From contig NZ_CP056122.1 of the NCBI RefSeq assembly GCF_018219455.1, positions 682,001-746,000 of the forward strand: a stretch of 64,000 nucleotides of DNA. Reading direction: 5' to 3'. The notes beneath the pieces are model-generated. The model saw only the letters and a program-made list of their open reading frames with translations, was not told the DNA's origin and searched no databases. Position 1 is the stretch's first letter. Each line of letters begins with the position of its first letter. This stretch comes from Moritella sp. 5 (lineage in GTDB: Bacteria > Pseudomonadota > Gammaproteobacteria > Enterobacterales > Moritellaceae). Of the stretch, positions 1 through 8,012 are shown in pieces. The position numbers and the translations under genes were made by a program.

Positions 1-1102
1 GGTTGCATGGATCTTAGAATATGCGGGACTCGAACCGGGTTTCTTAATTGGCGGCGTACCACAGAACTTCACTGAATCAGCACGCTTAGGTGGTGGCTAT
101 TTCTTTGTCATTGAAGCGGATGAATACGATACCGCCTTTTTCGATAAACGTTCTAAGTTTGTACATTACCAACCAAATACACTGATCATGAATAACCTTG
201 AATATGACCATGCCGATATTTTTCCTGACTTAGCGGCGATCCAACGTCAATTTCATCACGTAGTCAGAACCGTCCCTAGTAATGGCCTGATCTTAATGCC
301 AGAGAATGTACCAGCATTGGATGACGTGATACAACAAGGCTGCTGGACGCCAGTGCAGTCTTTATGTTTAGAGAATAAAACTCAGGGTTCTGAAAATAAA
401 TTATTAGACGCTGAAGGCAGCCATTGGCAAGCGAAGAAATTACGTGAAGATGCCAGCCAATTTGAAGTTTACTGCCAAGGTGAGTTAGCTGGTGTGGTTA
501 AGTGGAACTTGATTGGCGATCATAATTTACAAAATGGCATGATGGCGATCGCAGCTGCGCATTATGCGGGCGTTGAGTTAAACCAAGCCATTGCGGGACT
601 AGGGGCGTTTAAAACCCCGAAACGCCGCATGGAAATTAAAGGTGAAGTGCAGGGTATCCGCGTTTATGATGATTTTGCGCACCACCCGACGGCGATCGCC
701 ACGACATTAGCTGGATTACGTGCTGCTGTCGGTAGTGAACGAATCATTGCCGTATTAGAGCCGCGTTCAAACACCATGCGCATGGGCACGCATCAACAAG
801 CATTAGCACAATCATTAATGCAGGCTGATGATGTGTTGTTATATCAACCCGAAGGTTTAGATTGGAATCTACAACCGGTTGCTGATGAGCTATGTACTAC
901 TAATGGTTCGGGTGCGATAAATGCGTCAGGTATAGATAATCGTCATAAAGCGGCTATTCATCAGCACATTGATGGTTTGATCGCTGAGATCACAACGCGG
1001 GCGAAAGCACAGGCAGGTCCTTGCCATGTACTAATTATGAGTAATGGTGGCTTTGCGGGTATTCATGATAAATTGTTAGCTAAATTAGAAGTTAAATCAT
1101 AA
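1..1102 (+). CDS. mpl: UDP-MurNAc tripeptide ligase Mpl, 3' part
   Basis: Mpl joins L-Ala-gamma-D-Glu-meso-diaminopimelate recovered from old peptidoglycan to UDP-MurNAc in the cytoplasm (murein recycling). The frame is open from base 2, so the gene enters from outside the window; the ATG at 188 is internal. About 366 codons are present, and E. coli Mpl is about 457 residues, so roughly 90 N-terminal residues, including the ATP loop, are missing. Seen here are the central Mur-ligase segment (IEADEYDTAFFD), the HHPTA motif of the C-terminal domain and the Mpl-type EPRSNTMRMG motif. These separate it from MurC. It is followed 47 bases later by ubiX on the same strand. Confidence 0.95.
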   Translation, partial: VAWILEYAGLEPGFLIGGVPQNFTESARLGGGYFFVIEADEYDTAFFDKRSKFVHYQPNTLIMNNLEYDHADIFPDLAAIQRQFHHVVRTVPSNGLILMPENVPALDDVIQQGCWTPVQSLCLENKTQGSENKLLDAEGSHWQAKKLREDASQFEVYCQGELAGVVKWNLIGDHNLQNGMMAIAAAHYAGVELNQAIAGLGAFKTPKRRMEIKGEVQGIRVYDDFAHHPTAIATTLAGLRAAVGSERIIAVLEPRSNTMRMGTHQQALAQSLMQADDVLLYQPEGLDWNLQPVADELCTTNGSGAINASGIDNRHKAAIHQHIDGLIAEITTRAKAQAGPCHVLIMSNGGFAGIHDKLLAKLEVKS

Positions 1103-1149
1103 TTAGATAAATGAACACTCGAAAATGATGAAATATATGAAGAAAGGCG

Positions 1150-1782
1150 ATGACTACCATGCAAACTAAAACGGCTGAATTTAGCAAACGCATTACCTTA
1201 GGGGTTAGTGGTGCGTCAGGCTCACAATATGCTATACGTTTATTGGAATTATTATTAGCGGCGGATGTACAAGTACATTTACTGATGTCGGATGCGGCTA
1301 AAGTAGTCATGGCAACCGAAACTGATGAAAAATGGCCAGCAGACAATAAAGCATTACAGCTGTTTTTAACCGATAAATATCAAGCGAAAGCAGGGCAGTT
1401 ATTGGTGCCAAGCAATAAAGATTGGTTCTCGCCAGTTGCTTCTGGTTCAGGTGCACCAAAACAAATGGTTATTTGTCCGTGTAGTATGGGGACCGTTGCT
1501 GCCGTGGCGCAAGGCATGTCGACTAACTTATTACACCGTGCTGCTGATGTAGTATTAAAAGAACGTGGTCAACTGGTATTGATCCCGCGTGAAACACCAC
1601 TATCACCGATCCATTTAGAAAATATGCTGAAGTTGTCACGCCTTGGGGTCACCATCATGCCTGCCGCACCGGGTTTTTATCGAAAACCGAAAACGCTTGA
1701 TGATCTTATTGATTTGATGGTCGCACGTATTCTTGACCACTTGGACGTTGACCAGTCTATTTATGCGGGATGGGGACGTTAA
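1150..1782 (+). CDS. ubiX: Flavin prenyltransferase UbiX
   Basis: UbiX makes prenylated FMN, the cofactor of the UbiD decarboxylase in ubiquinone synthesis. The 210-residue product has the N-terminal flavin-binding [16 protein letters not shown] motif near residues 18-33, the SGSGAP segment in the middle and the conserved [16 protein letters not shown] stretch in the C-terminal third. Length fits the family (about 190-210). The start is either 1150 or the in-frame ATG at 1159; the purine-rich AAGAAAGG just upstream sits too close to the first, so 1159 is possible. It follows mpl directly, an order common in gammaproteobacteria. Confidence 0.95.
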   Translation: MTTMQTKTAEFSKRITLGVSGASGSQYAIRLLELLLAADVQVHLLMSDAAKVVMATETDEKWPADNKALQLFLTDKYQAKAGQLLVPSNKDWFSPVASGSGAPKQMVICPCSMGTVAAVAQGMSTNLLHRAADVVLKERGQLVLIPRETPLSPIHLENMLKLSRLGVTIMPAAPGFYRKPKTLDDLIDLMVARILDHLDVDQSIYAGWGR

Positions 1783-1797
1783 GCGTTAGATATCGAT

Positions 1798-1825
1798 CCC
1801 CTCCCTTGACCGTAAGGGGAGGGGG
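1798..1825. terminator. GC-rich hairpin between convergent ubiX and luxR-like gene
   Basis: A pyrimidine-rich arm (CCCCTCCCTT) faces a purine-rich arm (AAGGGGAGGGG) across a six-base loop, with one bulged G. It lies between the convergent ends of ubiX and the LuxR-like gene. There is no clear U tract, so a bidirectional terminator role is a guess. Confidence 0.4.
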
Positions 1826-1839
1826 AATCCGTGCTCGCG

Positions 1840-2478
1840 TTAAGCTTTCGCTAATGCTGACGTTACATACTTTTCTAAAAACTCAATAATCCTTTTTTTA
1901 TCCATTGCTTGAGGTTGATTCACTAATTGTAAGATCATATAACCTTGGTTGGATAGACTACGGGCAAATTCAGTGGTGGTTAAATAGGTATTTATTTCAC
2001 CCGATGCGATAGCAGGTTCTATCTTGTTGCTGATAATGGCGATGTTGTTATCGAGTAGCGCGAGATAACGCGGCCAAGTATCTTCTCGAATAGAGGAACT
2101 CCATTCTAACCAAATGTAAGTGAACTGTGGATTATTGATGGCGGCGTCAACAAAATCGGCTAAATAGTTATGAATGGCTTGATGCGCGCTTTTACTTGGT
2201 TGCCCTGCAAGGTCAATAAAGTTCTTACGTACCATATGGCTAAAGAAGTCTTCAATTTGTATTAATACACTGTCTACCAGTTGTTCTCTGTTGCTGAAAT
2301 AGTTAAATACAGTGGCGACGGACACCTGTGCTAACTCTGCGATTTCTGCGTGACCAGCACGGCCAAGACCGCGTTTAGAGAATACTTCTAGCGCACACTG
2401 CATTAATTGTTCGCGACGAGCTTCGGGAGAGAGACGGGTACGCCGTCTGACTACTGCTGGCATTTCCATATGTTGCAT
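1840..2478 (-). CDS. TetR-family regulator, LuxR/HapR/OpaR type
   Basis: DNA-binding regulator of 212 residues. The N-terminal half (RRRTRLSPEARREQLM, then the helix-turn-helix around IAELAQVSVATVFNYF, residues 46-61) closely resembles Vibrio LuxR/HapR/OpaR, the master regulators at the end of the quorum-sensing phosphorelay, as I remember them. The C-terminal half is the helical TetR ligand/dimer domain. The start at 2478 has weak Shine-Dalgarno support, and Met4 or Met6 are alternatives. It is transcribed away from hpt, and a near-perfect LuxR-type operator lies 26 bases upstream, which suggests autoregulation. Assignment to the subfamily is firm; a quorum-sensing role here is inference, because no luxO/luxU or synthase is in the window. 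Confidence 0.88.
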   Translation of the reverse strand: MQHMEMPAVVRRRTRLSPEARREQLMQCALEVFSKRGLGRAGHAEIAELAQVSVATVFNYFSNREQLVDSVLIQIEDFFSHMVRKNFIDLAGQPSKSAHQAIHNYLADFVDAAINNPQFTYIWLEWSSSIREDTWPRYLALLDNNIAIISNKIEPAIASGEINTYLTTTEFARSLSNQGYMILQLVNQPQAMDKKRIIEFLEKYVTSALAKA

Positions 2479-2503
2479 CCAAGTATAATAATCAAATGTT
2501 AAT

Positions 2504-2525
2504 TTATTGTTAATGTTATCATTAG
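2504..2525. promoter_or_regulatory. Putative LuxR/HapR operator
   Basis: This imperfect palindrome starts TTATTGTTAA and ends TTATCATTAG. It matches 17 of 22 positions of the V. harveyi LuxR consensus as I remember it (half-site TTATTGATAA). It sits 26 bases upstream of the regulator's start codon, where LuxR autorepression sites would be expected. The 271-base gap also serves the divergent hpt gene. Confidence 0.55.
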
Positions 2526-2785
2526 GCCTGCACCGAGTTCAACCGTGACGTGCAACTAATCTCGTTTCTGAGTGATAATAACTCGTATTTAATCATCACA
2601 ATCTCAGTGGTTTTTAATGAAACTATTTCGACTATTGCCATTAGGCTGTTAGACTGTGCGCAATTTTTAGATATCAACGTTGAGAATCGTTATTTTTGAG
2701 GTTGTATATTTTAGACATACATTTTTAGAGAGCGGTATTTATCGGTTATTTGCTGGTGGTGCTGGGATCGTTTGGAGAAATTACC

Positions 2786-3319
2786 ATGAAACACACTGTT
2801 GAAGTGATGATCACTGAAGCTGACGTGCAAGCAAAAGTAAAAGAGTTAGCGGCACAAATTGAAACGCATTATAAAGATACTGAAACGCTAATCATCGTTT
2901 GCTTATTACGTGGTTCAGTTATTTATATGTCAGATCTGTGTCGTCATATTAATTTACCGATTGAGTTAGACTTCATGACAGCATCAAGCTACGGTAATTC
3001 AATGGAAAGTAACCGTGATGTGCGTATCTTAAAAGACTTAGATAGCGACATTAAAGGTAAAGATGTACTTATCGTTGAAGACATTATTGATACTGGTTTC
3101 ACACTGAGCAAAATCAAAACGATGTTAGAACTGCGTGATCCTAAATCAATCACTATTACGACACTATTAGACAAACCGTCTCGTCGTGAAGTAACGGTAC
3201 CGGTTGATTGGGTTGGTTTCGAGATCCCAGATGAGTTCGTGGTTGGTTATGGTATCGATTACGGTCAAAAATACCGTAACTTACCTTACGTAGGTAAAGT
3301 GGTACCGTTAGAAGGTTAA
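2786..3319 (+). CDS. hpt: Hypoxanthine phosphoribosyltransferase
   Basis: Purine-salvage enzyme converting hypoxanthine (and guanine) plus PRPP to IMP (GMP). The start is placed at 2786 because the protein then begins MKHTVEVMI exactly as in E. coli Hpt, with GGAGAAA eight bases upstream; the open frame reaches back to 2750. It has 177 residues, against 178 in E. coli. The PRPP-binding loop [16 protein letters not shown] lies near residues 92-107, and the C-terminal [19 protein letters not shown] is typical. It is divergent from the LuxR-like regulator and ends in a terminator. Confidence 0.95.
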   Translation: MKHTVEVMITEADVQAKVKELAAQIETHYKDTETLIIVCLLRGSVIYMSDLCRHINLPIELDFMTASSYGNSMESNRDVRILKDLDSDIKGKDVLIVEDIIDTGFTLSKIKTMLELRDPKSITITTLLDKPSRREVTVPVDWVGFEIPDEFVVGYGIDYGQKYRNLPYVGKVVPLEG

Positions 3320-3339
3320 GTTTTACTTAATCTGTTCGA

Positions 3340-3396
3340 GTCGTTTAAAGCCGTTCAGCCGCAATAGCAGATCTTACTTTAAACGACCCGTTTTTA
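3340..3396 (+). terminator. Terminator after hpt
   Basis: An 11-bp perfect inverted repeat (GTCGTTTAAAG at 3340, CTTTAAACGAC at 3377) with a 26-base loop is followed by CCGTTTTT. The loop is long for an intrinsic terminator, but stem and U tract are good. Confidence 0.6.
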
Positions 3397-3521
3397 TTAT
3401 TGCCTTTGGTAGACTTTAGTCTTTCATGGCGAGTTTAAGCTGGAGTCTCTACTCCATCCTCGCATTTCTACACCATTCCAGTATAATTCATCTCCCATTC
3501 TTCACTAGGTTTGTTCATCTC

Positions 3522-4517
3522 ATGACGTTAGCACTTGAAATAAAAGGGCTCAAGAAGACGTATTCTGGCGGAGTTCAAGCGGTCAAAAATATAAACCTTA
3601 CCGTAGCCAAAGGTGATTTCTATGCACTGTTAGGGCCTAACGGTGCGGGTAAGTCGACGACTATCGGCGTGATGAGCTCACTGGTAAATAAAACTGCCGG
3701 GCAAGTTAAGATCTTCGGTTTTGATATTGATACGGATCTGGAAGCGGCCAAGAGTAAGATTGGTTTAGTACCACAAGAATTTAATTTTAATCCGTTTGAA
3801 AAGATTGAAAATATTATCGTCAATCAAGCGGGTTATTATGGTGTACCGCGTAAAGAAGCGTTAGTGCGTTGTGAAGCATTATTAAAACAACTGGAATTAT
3901 GGGACAAACGCCATGAAGCGGCGCGTAATTTATCTGGTGGTATGAAACGTCGATTAATGATCGCGCGTGCATTAGTGCATGATCCAGAGCTGCTTATTTT
4001 AGATGAACCAACGGCCGGTGTTGATATTGAATTACGTCGTACCATGTGGGAATTCTTGCAGCGTAAGAACGAGCAAGGTATTACGATTATTCTTACCACG
4101 CATTATTTAGAAGAAGCAGAAATGCTGTGTCGTAATATCGGCATTATTGACAAAGGTTTGTTAATTGAGGATACCTCAATGAAAGCCCTATTATCACAAT
4201 TAAATAGTGAGTCCTATTTACTTGATATAAAAAGTCGATTTGATATAAAGAGTCGACTTGATATAAACAGCCAGCTGGATATAAACAGCAAATTAATCAA
4301 ACCTGAATTAGACGGTTACAGCTGTCGATTATTAGATGATCATACCTTAGAAGTGGATGTGGCTAAAAATCGCGGTTTAAATTCGTTATTCGCGCAATTG
4401 GCGGCAATGAACATTCAAGTTCAGGGGATTCGTAATAAAGAAAACCGTCTCGAAGCATTATTCATGGATATAGTAGAGCAGGGGCGTAACAAAGACTTAA
4501 GTGGGTTAGCAGAATGA
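3522..4517 (+). CDS. yadG: ABC transporter ATP-binding protein, YadG-like
   Basis: Cytoplasmic ATPase of an ABC-2 type exporter. From the preferred start (MTLALEIKGL) it has 331 residues: Walker A GPNGAGKST near 38-46, signature LSGGMKRRL near 135, Walker B LLILDEPT near 156, and the switch His in LTTHYLEEAE. The longer open frame upstream (from 3426) encodes non-family sequence. The C-terminal part contains an unusual insert of four six-residue repeats (DIKSRF, DIKSRL, DINSQL, DINSKL) encoded by an 18-bp tandem repeat. That probably explains why it is longer than E. coli YadG (about 308). The stop overlaps the start of the permease gene by four bases (ATGA). Substrate is unknown. Confidence 0.92.
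   Translation: MTLALEIKGLKKTYSGGVQAVKNINLTVAKGDFYALLGPNGAGKSTTIGVMSSLVNKTAGQVKIFGFDIDTDLEAAKSKIGLVPQEFNFNPFEKIENIIVNQAGYYGVPRKEALVRCEALLKQLELWDKRHEAARNLSGGMKRRLMIARALVHDPELLILDEPTAGVDIELRRTMWEFLQRKNEQGITIILTTHYLEEAEMLCRNIGIIDKGLLIEDTSMKALLSQLNSESYLLDIKSRFDIKSRLDINSQLDINSKLIKPELDGYSCRLLDDHTLEVDVAKNRGLNSLFAQLAAMNIQVQGIRNKENRLEALFMDIVEQGRNKDLSGLAE
4221..4292. repeat. Four 18-bp tandem repeats inside the ABC ATPase gene
   Basis: The units begin at 4221, 4239, 4257 and 4275. Each carries GATATAAA followed by AGTCGA or a related variant. Eighteen is divisible by three, so copy-number change would add or remove six residues without breaking the frame. Confidence 0.9.
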
Positions 4518-5284
4518 AAAAAAATTATTTAATCGCGTTTAACAGTATTCTGAATAAGGAAATCACCCGCTTTACGCGTATTTGGGTGCAAACCTTAGTA
4601 CCGCCAGCAATTACCATGTCGTTATACTTTGTTATCTTCGGCAACCTGATTGGCTCTCGTGTCGGCCAGATGGAAGGGTTTAGCTACATGGCGTTTATTG
4701 TTCCTGGTTTGATCATGATGTCGGTGATCACCAACTCTTACTCAAATGTAGCGTCGTCGTTTTACAGCGCCAAGTTTCAAGGCAATATTGAAGAGTTATT
4801 AGTATCACCGGTACCCACTTATATCATTATCGCCGGTTATGTCGGTGGCGGTGTTACGCGTGGCTTACTCGTGGGCTTTATTGTGACTTGTGTGTCGCTG
4901 TTTTTTGTACCACTGCAAATTCATAGTATATTAGTGATAGTGAGCACGTTATTACTTACCGCTATCTTGTTTTCGTTAGCAGGGTTGTTAAATGCTATCT
5001 TTGCAAAAAGTTTTGACGATATCTCGATTATCCCTACGTTTGTATTAACGCCATTAACCTATTTAGGTGGTGTGTTTTATTCAACGTCACTGTTACCACC
5101 GGTATGGGAAACTATTTCACATGCTAATCCCATCATTTATATGGTCAGCGCATTCCGTGATGGTTTCTTAGGCATCGAAAACATTCCATTATTCTATTCA
5201 TTTACTGTCATTATCGGTTTTATTGCTGTGCTTTATGCATTGGTATATCGTTTGATCAGTAAAGGTGTTGGTTTAAGAAGTTAA
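4514..5284 (+). CDS. yadH: ABC-2 type permease, YadH-like
   Basis: Inner-membrane partner of the preceding ATPase, 256 residues, about six hydrophobic segments. It belongs to the ABC-2 permease family: the conserved amphipathic stretch GNIEELLVSP (near residues 92-101) and the TYLGGVFYS motif before the last membrane pair are visible. Start and preceding stop overlap (ATGA), so translation is coupled. The E. coli homologue pair is also orphaned, with no known substrate. Drug, lipid or polysaccharide export cannot be told apart from sequence. Confidence 0.92.
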   Translation: MKKNYLIAFNSILNKEITRFTRIWVQTLVPPAITMSLYFVIFGNLIGSRVGQMEGFSYMAFIVPGLIMMSVITNSYSNVASSFYSAKFQGNIEELLVSPVPTYIIIAGYVGGGVTRGLLVGFIVTCVSLFFVPLQIHSILVIVSTLLLTAILFSLAGLLNAIFAKSFDDISIIPTFVLTPLTYLGGVFYSTSLLPPVWETISHANPIIYMVSAFRDGFLGIENIPLFYSFTVIIGFIAVLYALVYRLISKGVGLRS

Positions 5285-5364
5285 CAATAAAAATACTTCC
5301 TCCCTAATCCTCGGCTTGGTAAAGGGAAGGGGTTATCACTCGTATTAACAAATCGGTAAAACAA

Positions 5365-6066
5365 ATGAATACTCAGCAGCAAACAACACAAGACGATTCG
5401 ATGGGTAACTCTCGAGAGATCACAACTAACCAAACGGGCTTAAACGAGCACCTAGATGAAGTTGTATTAAAACACCTTAAGCACAAGTTCCGTAAGCCAT
5501 ACCGTCAGCATACCGTTGAAGCGTTTGAACAGATGCAAGCTATTGTAGCCGCAGACCCACGCCCGATTATTTTTGATTCTTGCTGCGGCGTTGGTGAAAG
5601 CACTGCGAAGATTGCGCAGCTGCACCCTGACTGTTTGGTATTTGGTATGGATAAGTCAGCAGACCGCTTGGAGCGTAACGAACAGCATCGTCATGCGCAT
5701 CAAATCGATGGACAGGTATATCACTTATTTCAGGTGGATTTAAACGATCTGTGGCGTTTAGCCGTGGATGCAGGCTGGCAGTTACATAAACACTATATCT
5801 TGTATCCAAATCCATGGCCAAAAGCCAAACATTTACAACGACGCTGGCATGGTGCGGCGGTATTTCCGTCAATCTTAGCGTTAGGTGGTGAATTAGAGCT
5901 GCGTAGCAACTGGCAATTGTACTTACAAGAATTTCAATACGCTTTATCACTGGCGAATGTAAAAAGTGAATTACAGACGTATAAAGCATTAGAAGCTACC
6001 ACGCCATTTGAGCGTAAGTATTGGGCGAGTGGCCAAACGTCTTGGCAGTTAATCGCTAAGTTATAA
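5365..6066 (+). CDS. TrmB-like SAM-dependent methyltransferase
   Basis: A 233-residue methyltransferase of the TrmB family, whose founding member makes 7-methylguanosine at position 46 of tRNA. Visible are the SAM-binding segment IIFDSCCGVGESTAKIA (residues 69-85), an acidic residue ending beta-2 (FGMDKS), and the family motif YPNPWPKAKHLQRRWHG near 149-165, equivalent to the DPWPKxRHxxRR of TrmB. Here Asn replaces the usual acidic residue and the sequence around it differs, so it may be a TrmB paralogue with another RNA target. The N-terminal 30 residues are low-complexity and Gln/Thr-rich. A strong terminator follows. Confidence 0.85.
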   Translation: MNTQQQTTQDDSMGNSREITTNQTGLNEHLDEVVLKHLKHKFRKPYRQHTVEAFEQMQAIVAADPRPIIFDSCCGVGESTAKIAQLHPDCLVFGMDKSADRLERNEQHRHAHQIDGQVYHLFQVDLNDLWRLAVDAGWQLHKHYILYPNPWPKAKHLQRRWHGAAVFPSILALGGELELRSNWQLYLQEFQYALSLANVKSELQTYKALEATTPFERKYWASGQTSWQLIAKL

Positions 6067-6096
6067 CGTTCGAATTAGCTTTAAACCCGTAAATAT

Positions 6097-6127
6097 AAAA
6101 AGCCTAATGTCTCCATTAGGCTTTTTT
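6097..6127. terminator. Bidirectional terminator between trmB-like and wzz-like genes
   Basis: The perfect stem AAGCCTAATG/CATTAGGCTT has a TCTC loop. It is flanked by A's on the left and T's on the right, so it can end both the plus-strand methyltransferase transcript and the minus-strand wzz transcript. Confidence 0.87.
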
Positions 6128-6153
6128 GATCTCAAATGTAAAACAGGAAGGAA

Positions 6154-7338
6154 TTAAGCTTCTTTAGGTTTATTATGATTGCGAACTGCACTCATAACTA
6201 ATACATATGCAACACCAAGCATTAAACCAAGCAATGTACCTAATACTAGAATAAGCGCACGTTTTGGCTTATCACGTGTTTTTGGTAACTTAGGCTCATC
6301 TGTAAAGCGATAGAAGTTAAAATCATCGAGTTGCATTGTCTTATCGAAATTAAGCCATTTGTCTATTAATAGGGCATTACTGTTTATCACTGCATTGTTT
6401 TCATAACTAGCTAGTTGTTGACTTAATACAAATTTCTCTGCTGATAATATTTCGTAACCTTTGGCATATTTAGGTGCTGATTCGAGCGAAATATTTTGAG
6501 TCACAAAGTTTTTAATATTCGCTCTTTTTGCGATTTGAATATTTATCGCAATGTCGTTTATTTTTTGTTCGAGTATGATTTTTTTGCTACTGGTTGTGTT
6601 TTCGTTATAACTAACCAGTTGTTGTAGGGCTAGAGATAATTCCGAGGATATGAGATTACGAAGGCGTACCATCATCATCTCATTAATAAAGTTGAGATAA
6701 GCCTGATTAAGCGCTAATGCATCTGCGGGTTTGATTGCACTGATACTAATATTAGTACCAATCTTGTCATTAAAATTGACTTTTTTAAGATTCTCGGCAG
6801 TAAAGGATATATTCTTCTCTACCCATTCATACGCGTAGTTGTTTTGTGCGACCAGATCAAGCTGTTCTTCGGCGACTACGGTTTTAAATAATGACTGACT
6901 TTTAAAAAATTTAATTTGGTTAGTCGTCATCCGCGCTTCACTAACAAACAACTCATGTAATTCTTTAATAGTGGGTAGCTCGTTGTTGTCGTTGTCGTTG
7001 CCGTTGTTGTTGGTGGTAATATTAATCACTTGTTCAGTAGTGTTTAATTCAGCACCGTTGTTTAATCCTGCATTATTTTTTAATGTCTTAATACCTTCGT
7101 TAATCAGTACCCGATTGAGATTATATTGCTTTATTTGTTGTGAAGTCGGGGTATCAATTGTGGCGCTTACTGACCAAGTCTCAGTAGCATTTAAAGCATA
7201 AACAAGAGAGACGGTCATAAATACGAGTGTCACTGAGATAATCTTTAGCTTTTCTTGCCATAGAGTGGAAAATAGCTCAAAAAGATCTATTTCATCGTTA
7301 TTATCATAACTGCTAAGTTGTTGAGGTTGGTTGATCAT
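6154..7338 (-). CDS. wzz: Wzz-type chain-length determinant
   Basis: Inner-membrane polysaccharide co-polymerase controlling O-antigen or capsule chain length. The 394-residue protein has the family plan: cytoplasmic N-terminus beginning with an EIDLFELFSTLW motif, a first membrane segment about residues 33-51, a large periplasmic domain with coiled-coil character, and a second membrane segment near 360-385 preceded by the Pro-rich PKLPKTRDKPKR. An Asn/Asp-rich low-complexity stretch (NNNGNDNDNN) lies near residue 110. It is transcribed away from wza, unlike the rest of the export genes. It has no kinase domain, so it is a Wzz rather than a second Wzc. Confidence 0.88.
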   Translation of the reverse strand: MINQPQQLSSYDNNDEIDLFELFSTLWQEKLKIISVTLVFMTVSLVYALNATETWSVSATIDTPTSQQIKQYNLNRVLINEGIKTLKNNAGLNNGAELNTTEQVINITTNNNGNDNDNNELPTIKELHELFVSEARMTTNQIKFFKSQSLFKTVVAEEQLDLVAQNNYAYEWVEKNISFTAENLKKVNFNDKIGTNISISAIKPADALALNQAYLNFINEMMMVRLRNLISSELSLALQQLVSYNENTTSSKKIILEQKINDIAINIQIAKRANIKNFVTQNISLESAPKYAKGYEILSAEKFVLSQQLASYENNAVINSNALLIDKWLNFDKTMQLDDFNFYRFTDEPKLPKTRDKPKRALILVLGTLLGLMLGVAYVLVMSAVRNHNKPKEA

Positions 7339-8012
7339 TTAGCTCTCGAGGTTTCGTCAAATGAGTTATCATCACTTAAATGGCAAGATAACGTGTAAAT
7401 ATGATAAATTTAGCAGGTATTCTACTGTAATTTAGAAGGGAATGAAAGAGTTCTTCAAATGGTTTGAAGACGTAAAATCGATTTTAACGTAATTTTTAGG
7501 TGTTAAATAAGCCAAGAATAAGGTAGTCGATTTACAACAGCCCACTTACACTTACTTACATTATTTATTTTTGTATTTGATATAGTTGTGCAACATCTCA
7601 CCTTAGTCGTAGTTTAGATTGTAAGCATATACGGTTGAGGAATGGTTTTAAACATAATGCTTAGTCATGATTGTCAGCTTAAGTATTGCCATATCGTTAC
7701 GTTTTAGTTATCAATGCCAAGTAACTTTTATTATAGTCAATGAGGTATATAGTTATCTATTAAGGTATAATTAATTTACAACCTCAAAGTCTTGCTCAAC
7801 GTAAGGGAATATGCGAATATTGCTCTCCTTATTAAGGGGCATGCAATTAAAGATAACGAATCGATGTTTATCTATTTAGTATAAATGCTTAATAACACTT
7901 TATAATTTGGTTAATTATCGGTCTTGGGGTACTGCAACCCTAGGGCGGTAGCGTGTTTTTTTCCCATCATCGCGGTATAATCCCGCTTTATTTAAAATAA
8001 ATATTGGATCAT
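7339..8012 (+). promoter_or_regulatory. Long leader between wzz-like gene and wza
   Basis: There is no gene in this 674-base AT-rich stretch. It separates divergent wzz and wza and must hold both promoters. Near its end are a short GGGT/ACCC hairpin (7926-7941) and an ops element. An AGATAA/TTATCT inverted repeat (7851 and 7868) is the only other structure I noticed. No individual promoter could be assigned with confidence. Confidence 0.6.
7944..7955 (+). promoter_or_regulatory. ops element (RfaH recruitment site)
   Basis: GGCGGTAGCGTG is an exact ops core, the site where paused RNA polymerase recruits the antiterminator RfaH in long O-antigen, capsule and LPS operons. It is on the plus strand, about 58 bases before the wza start, as in JUMPstart leaders. 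Expression of the long downstream operon therefore probably depends on RfaH. Confidence 0.88.

Noticed and set aside
5290-5336. Terminator after the ABC permease gene
   Set aside because: CTTCCTCCCT and AAAGGGAAGG pair only with mismatches and no U tract follows; too weak to call.
5567-5989. Minus-strand 140-codon frame opposite the TrmB-like gene
   Set aside because: It is antisense to a well-supported methyltransferase gene, has no recognisable domain and no ribosome site.
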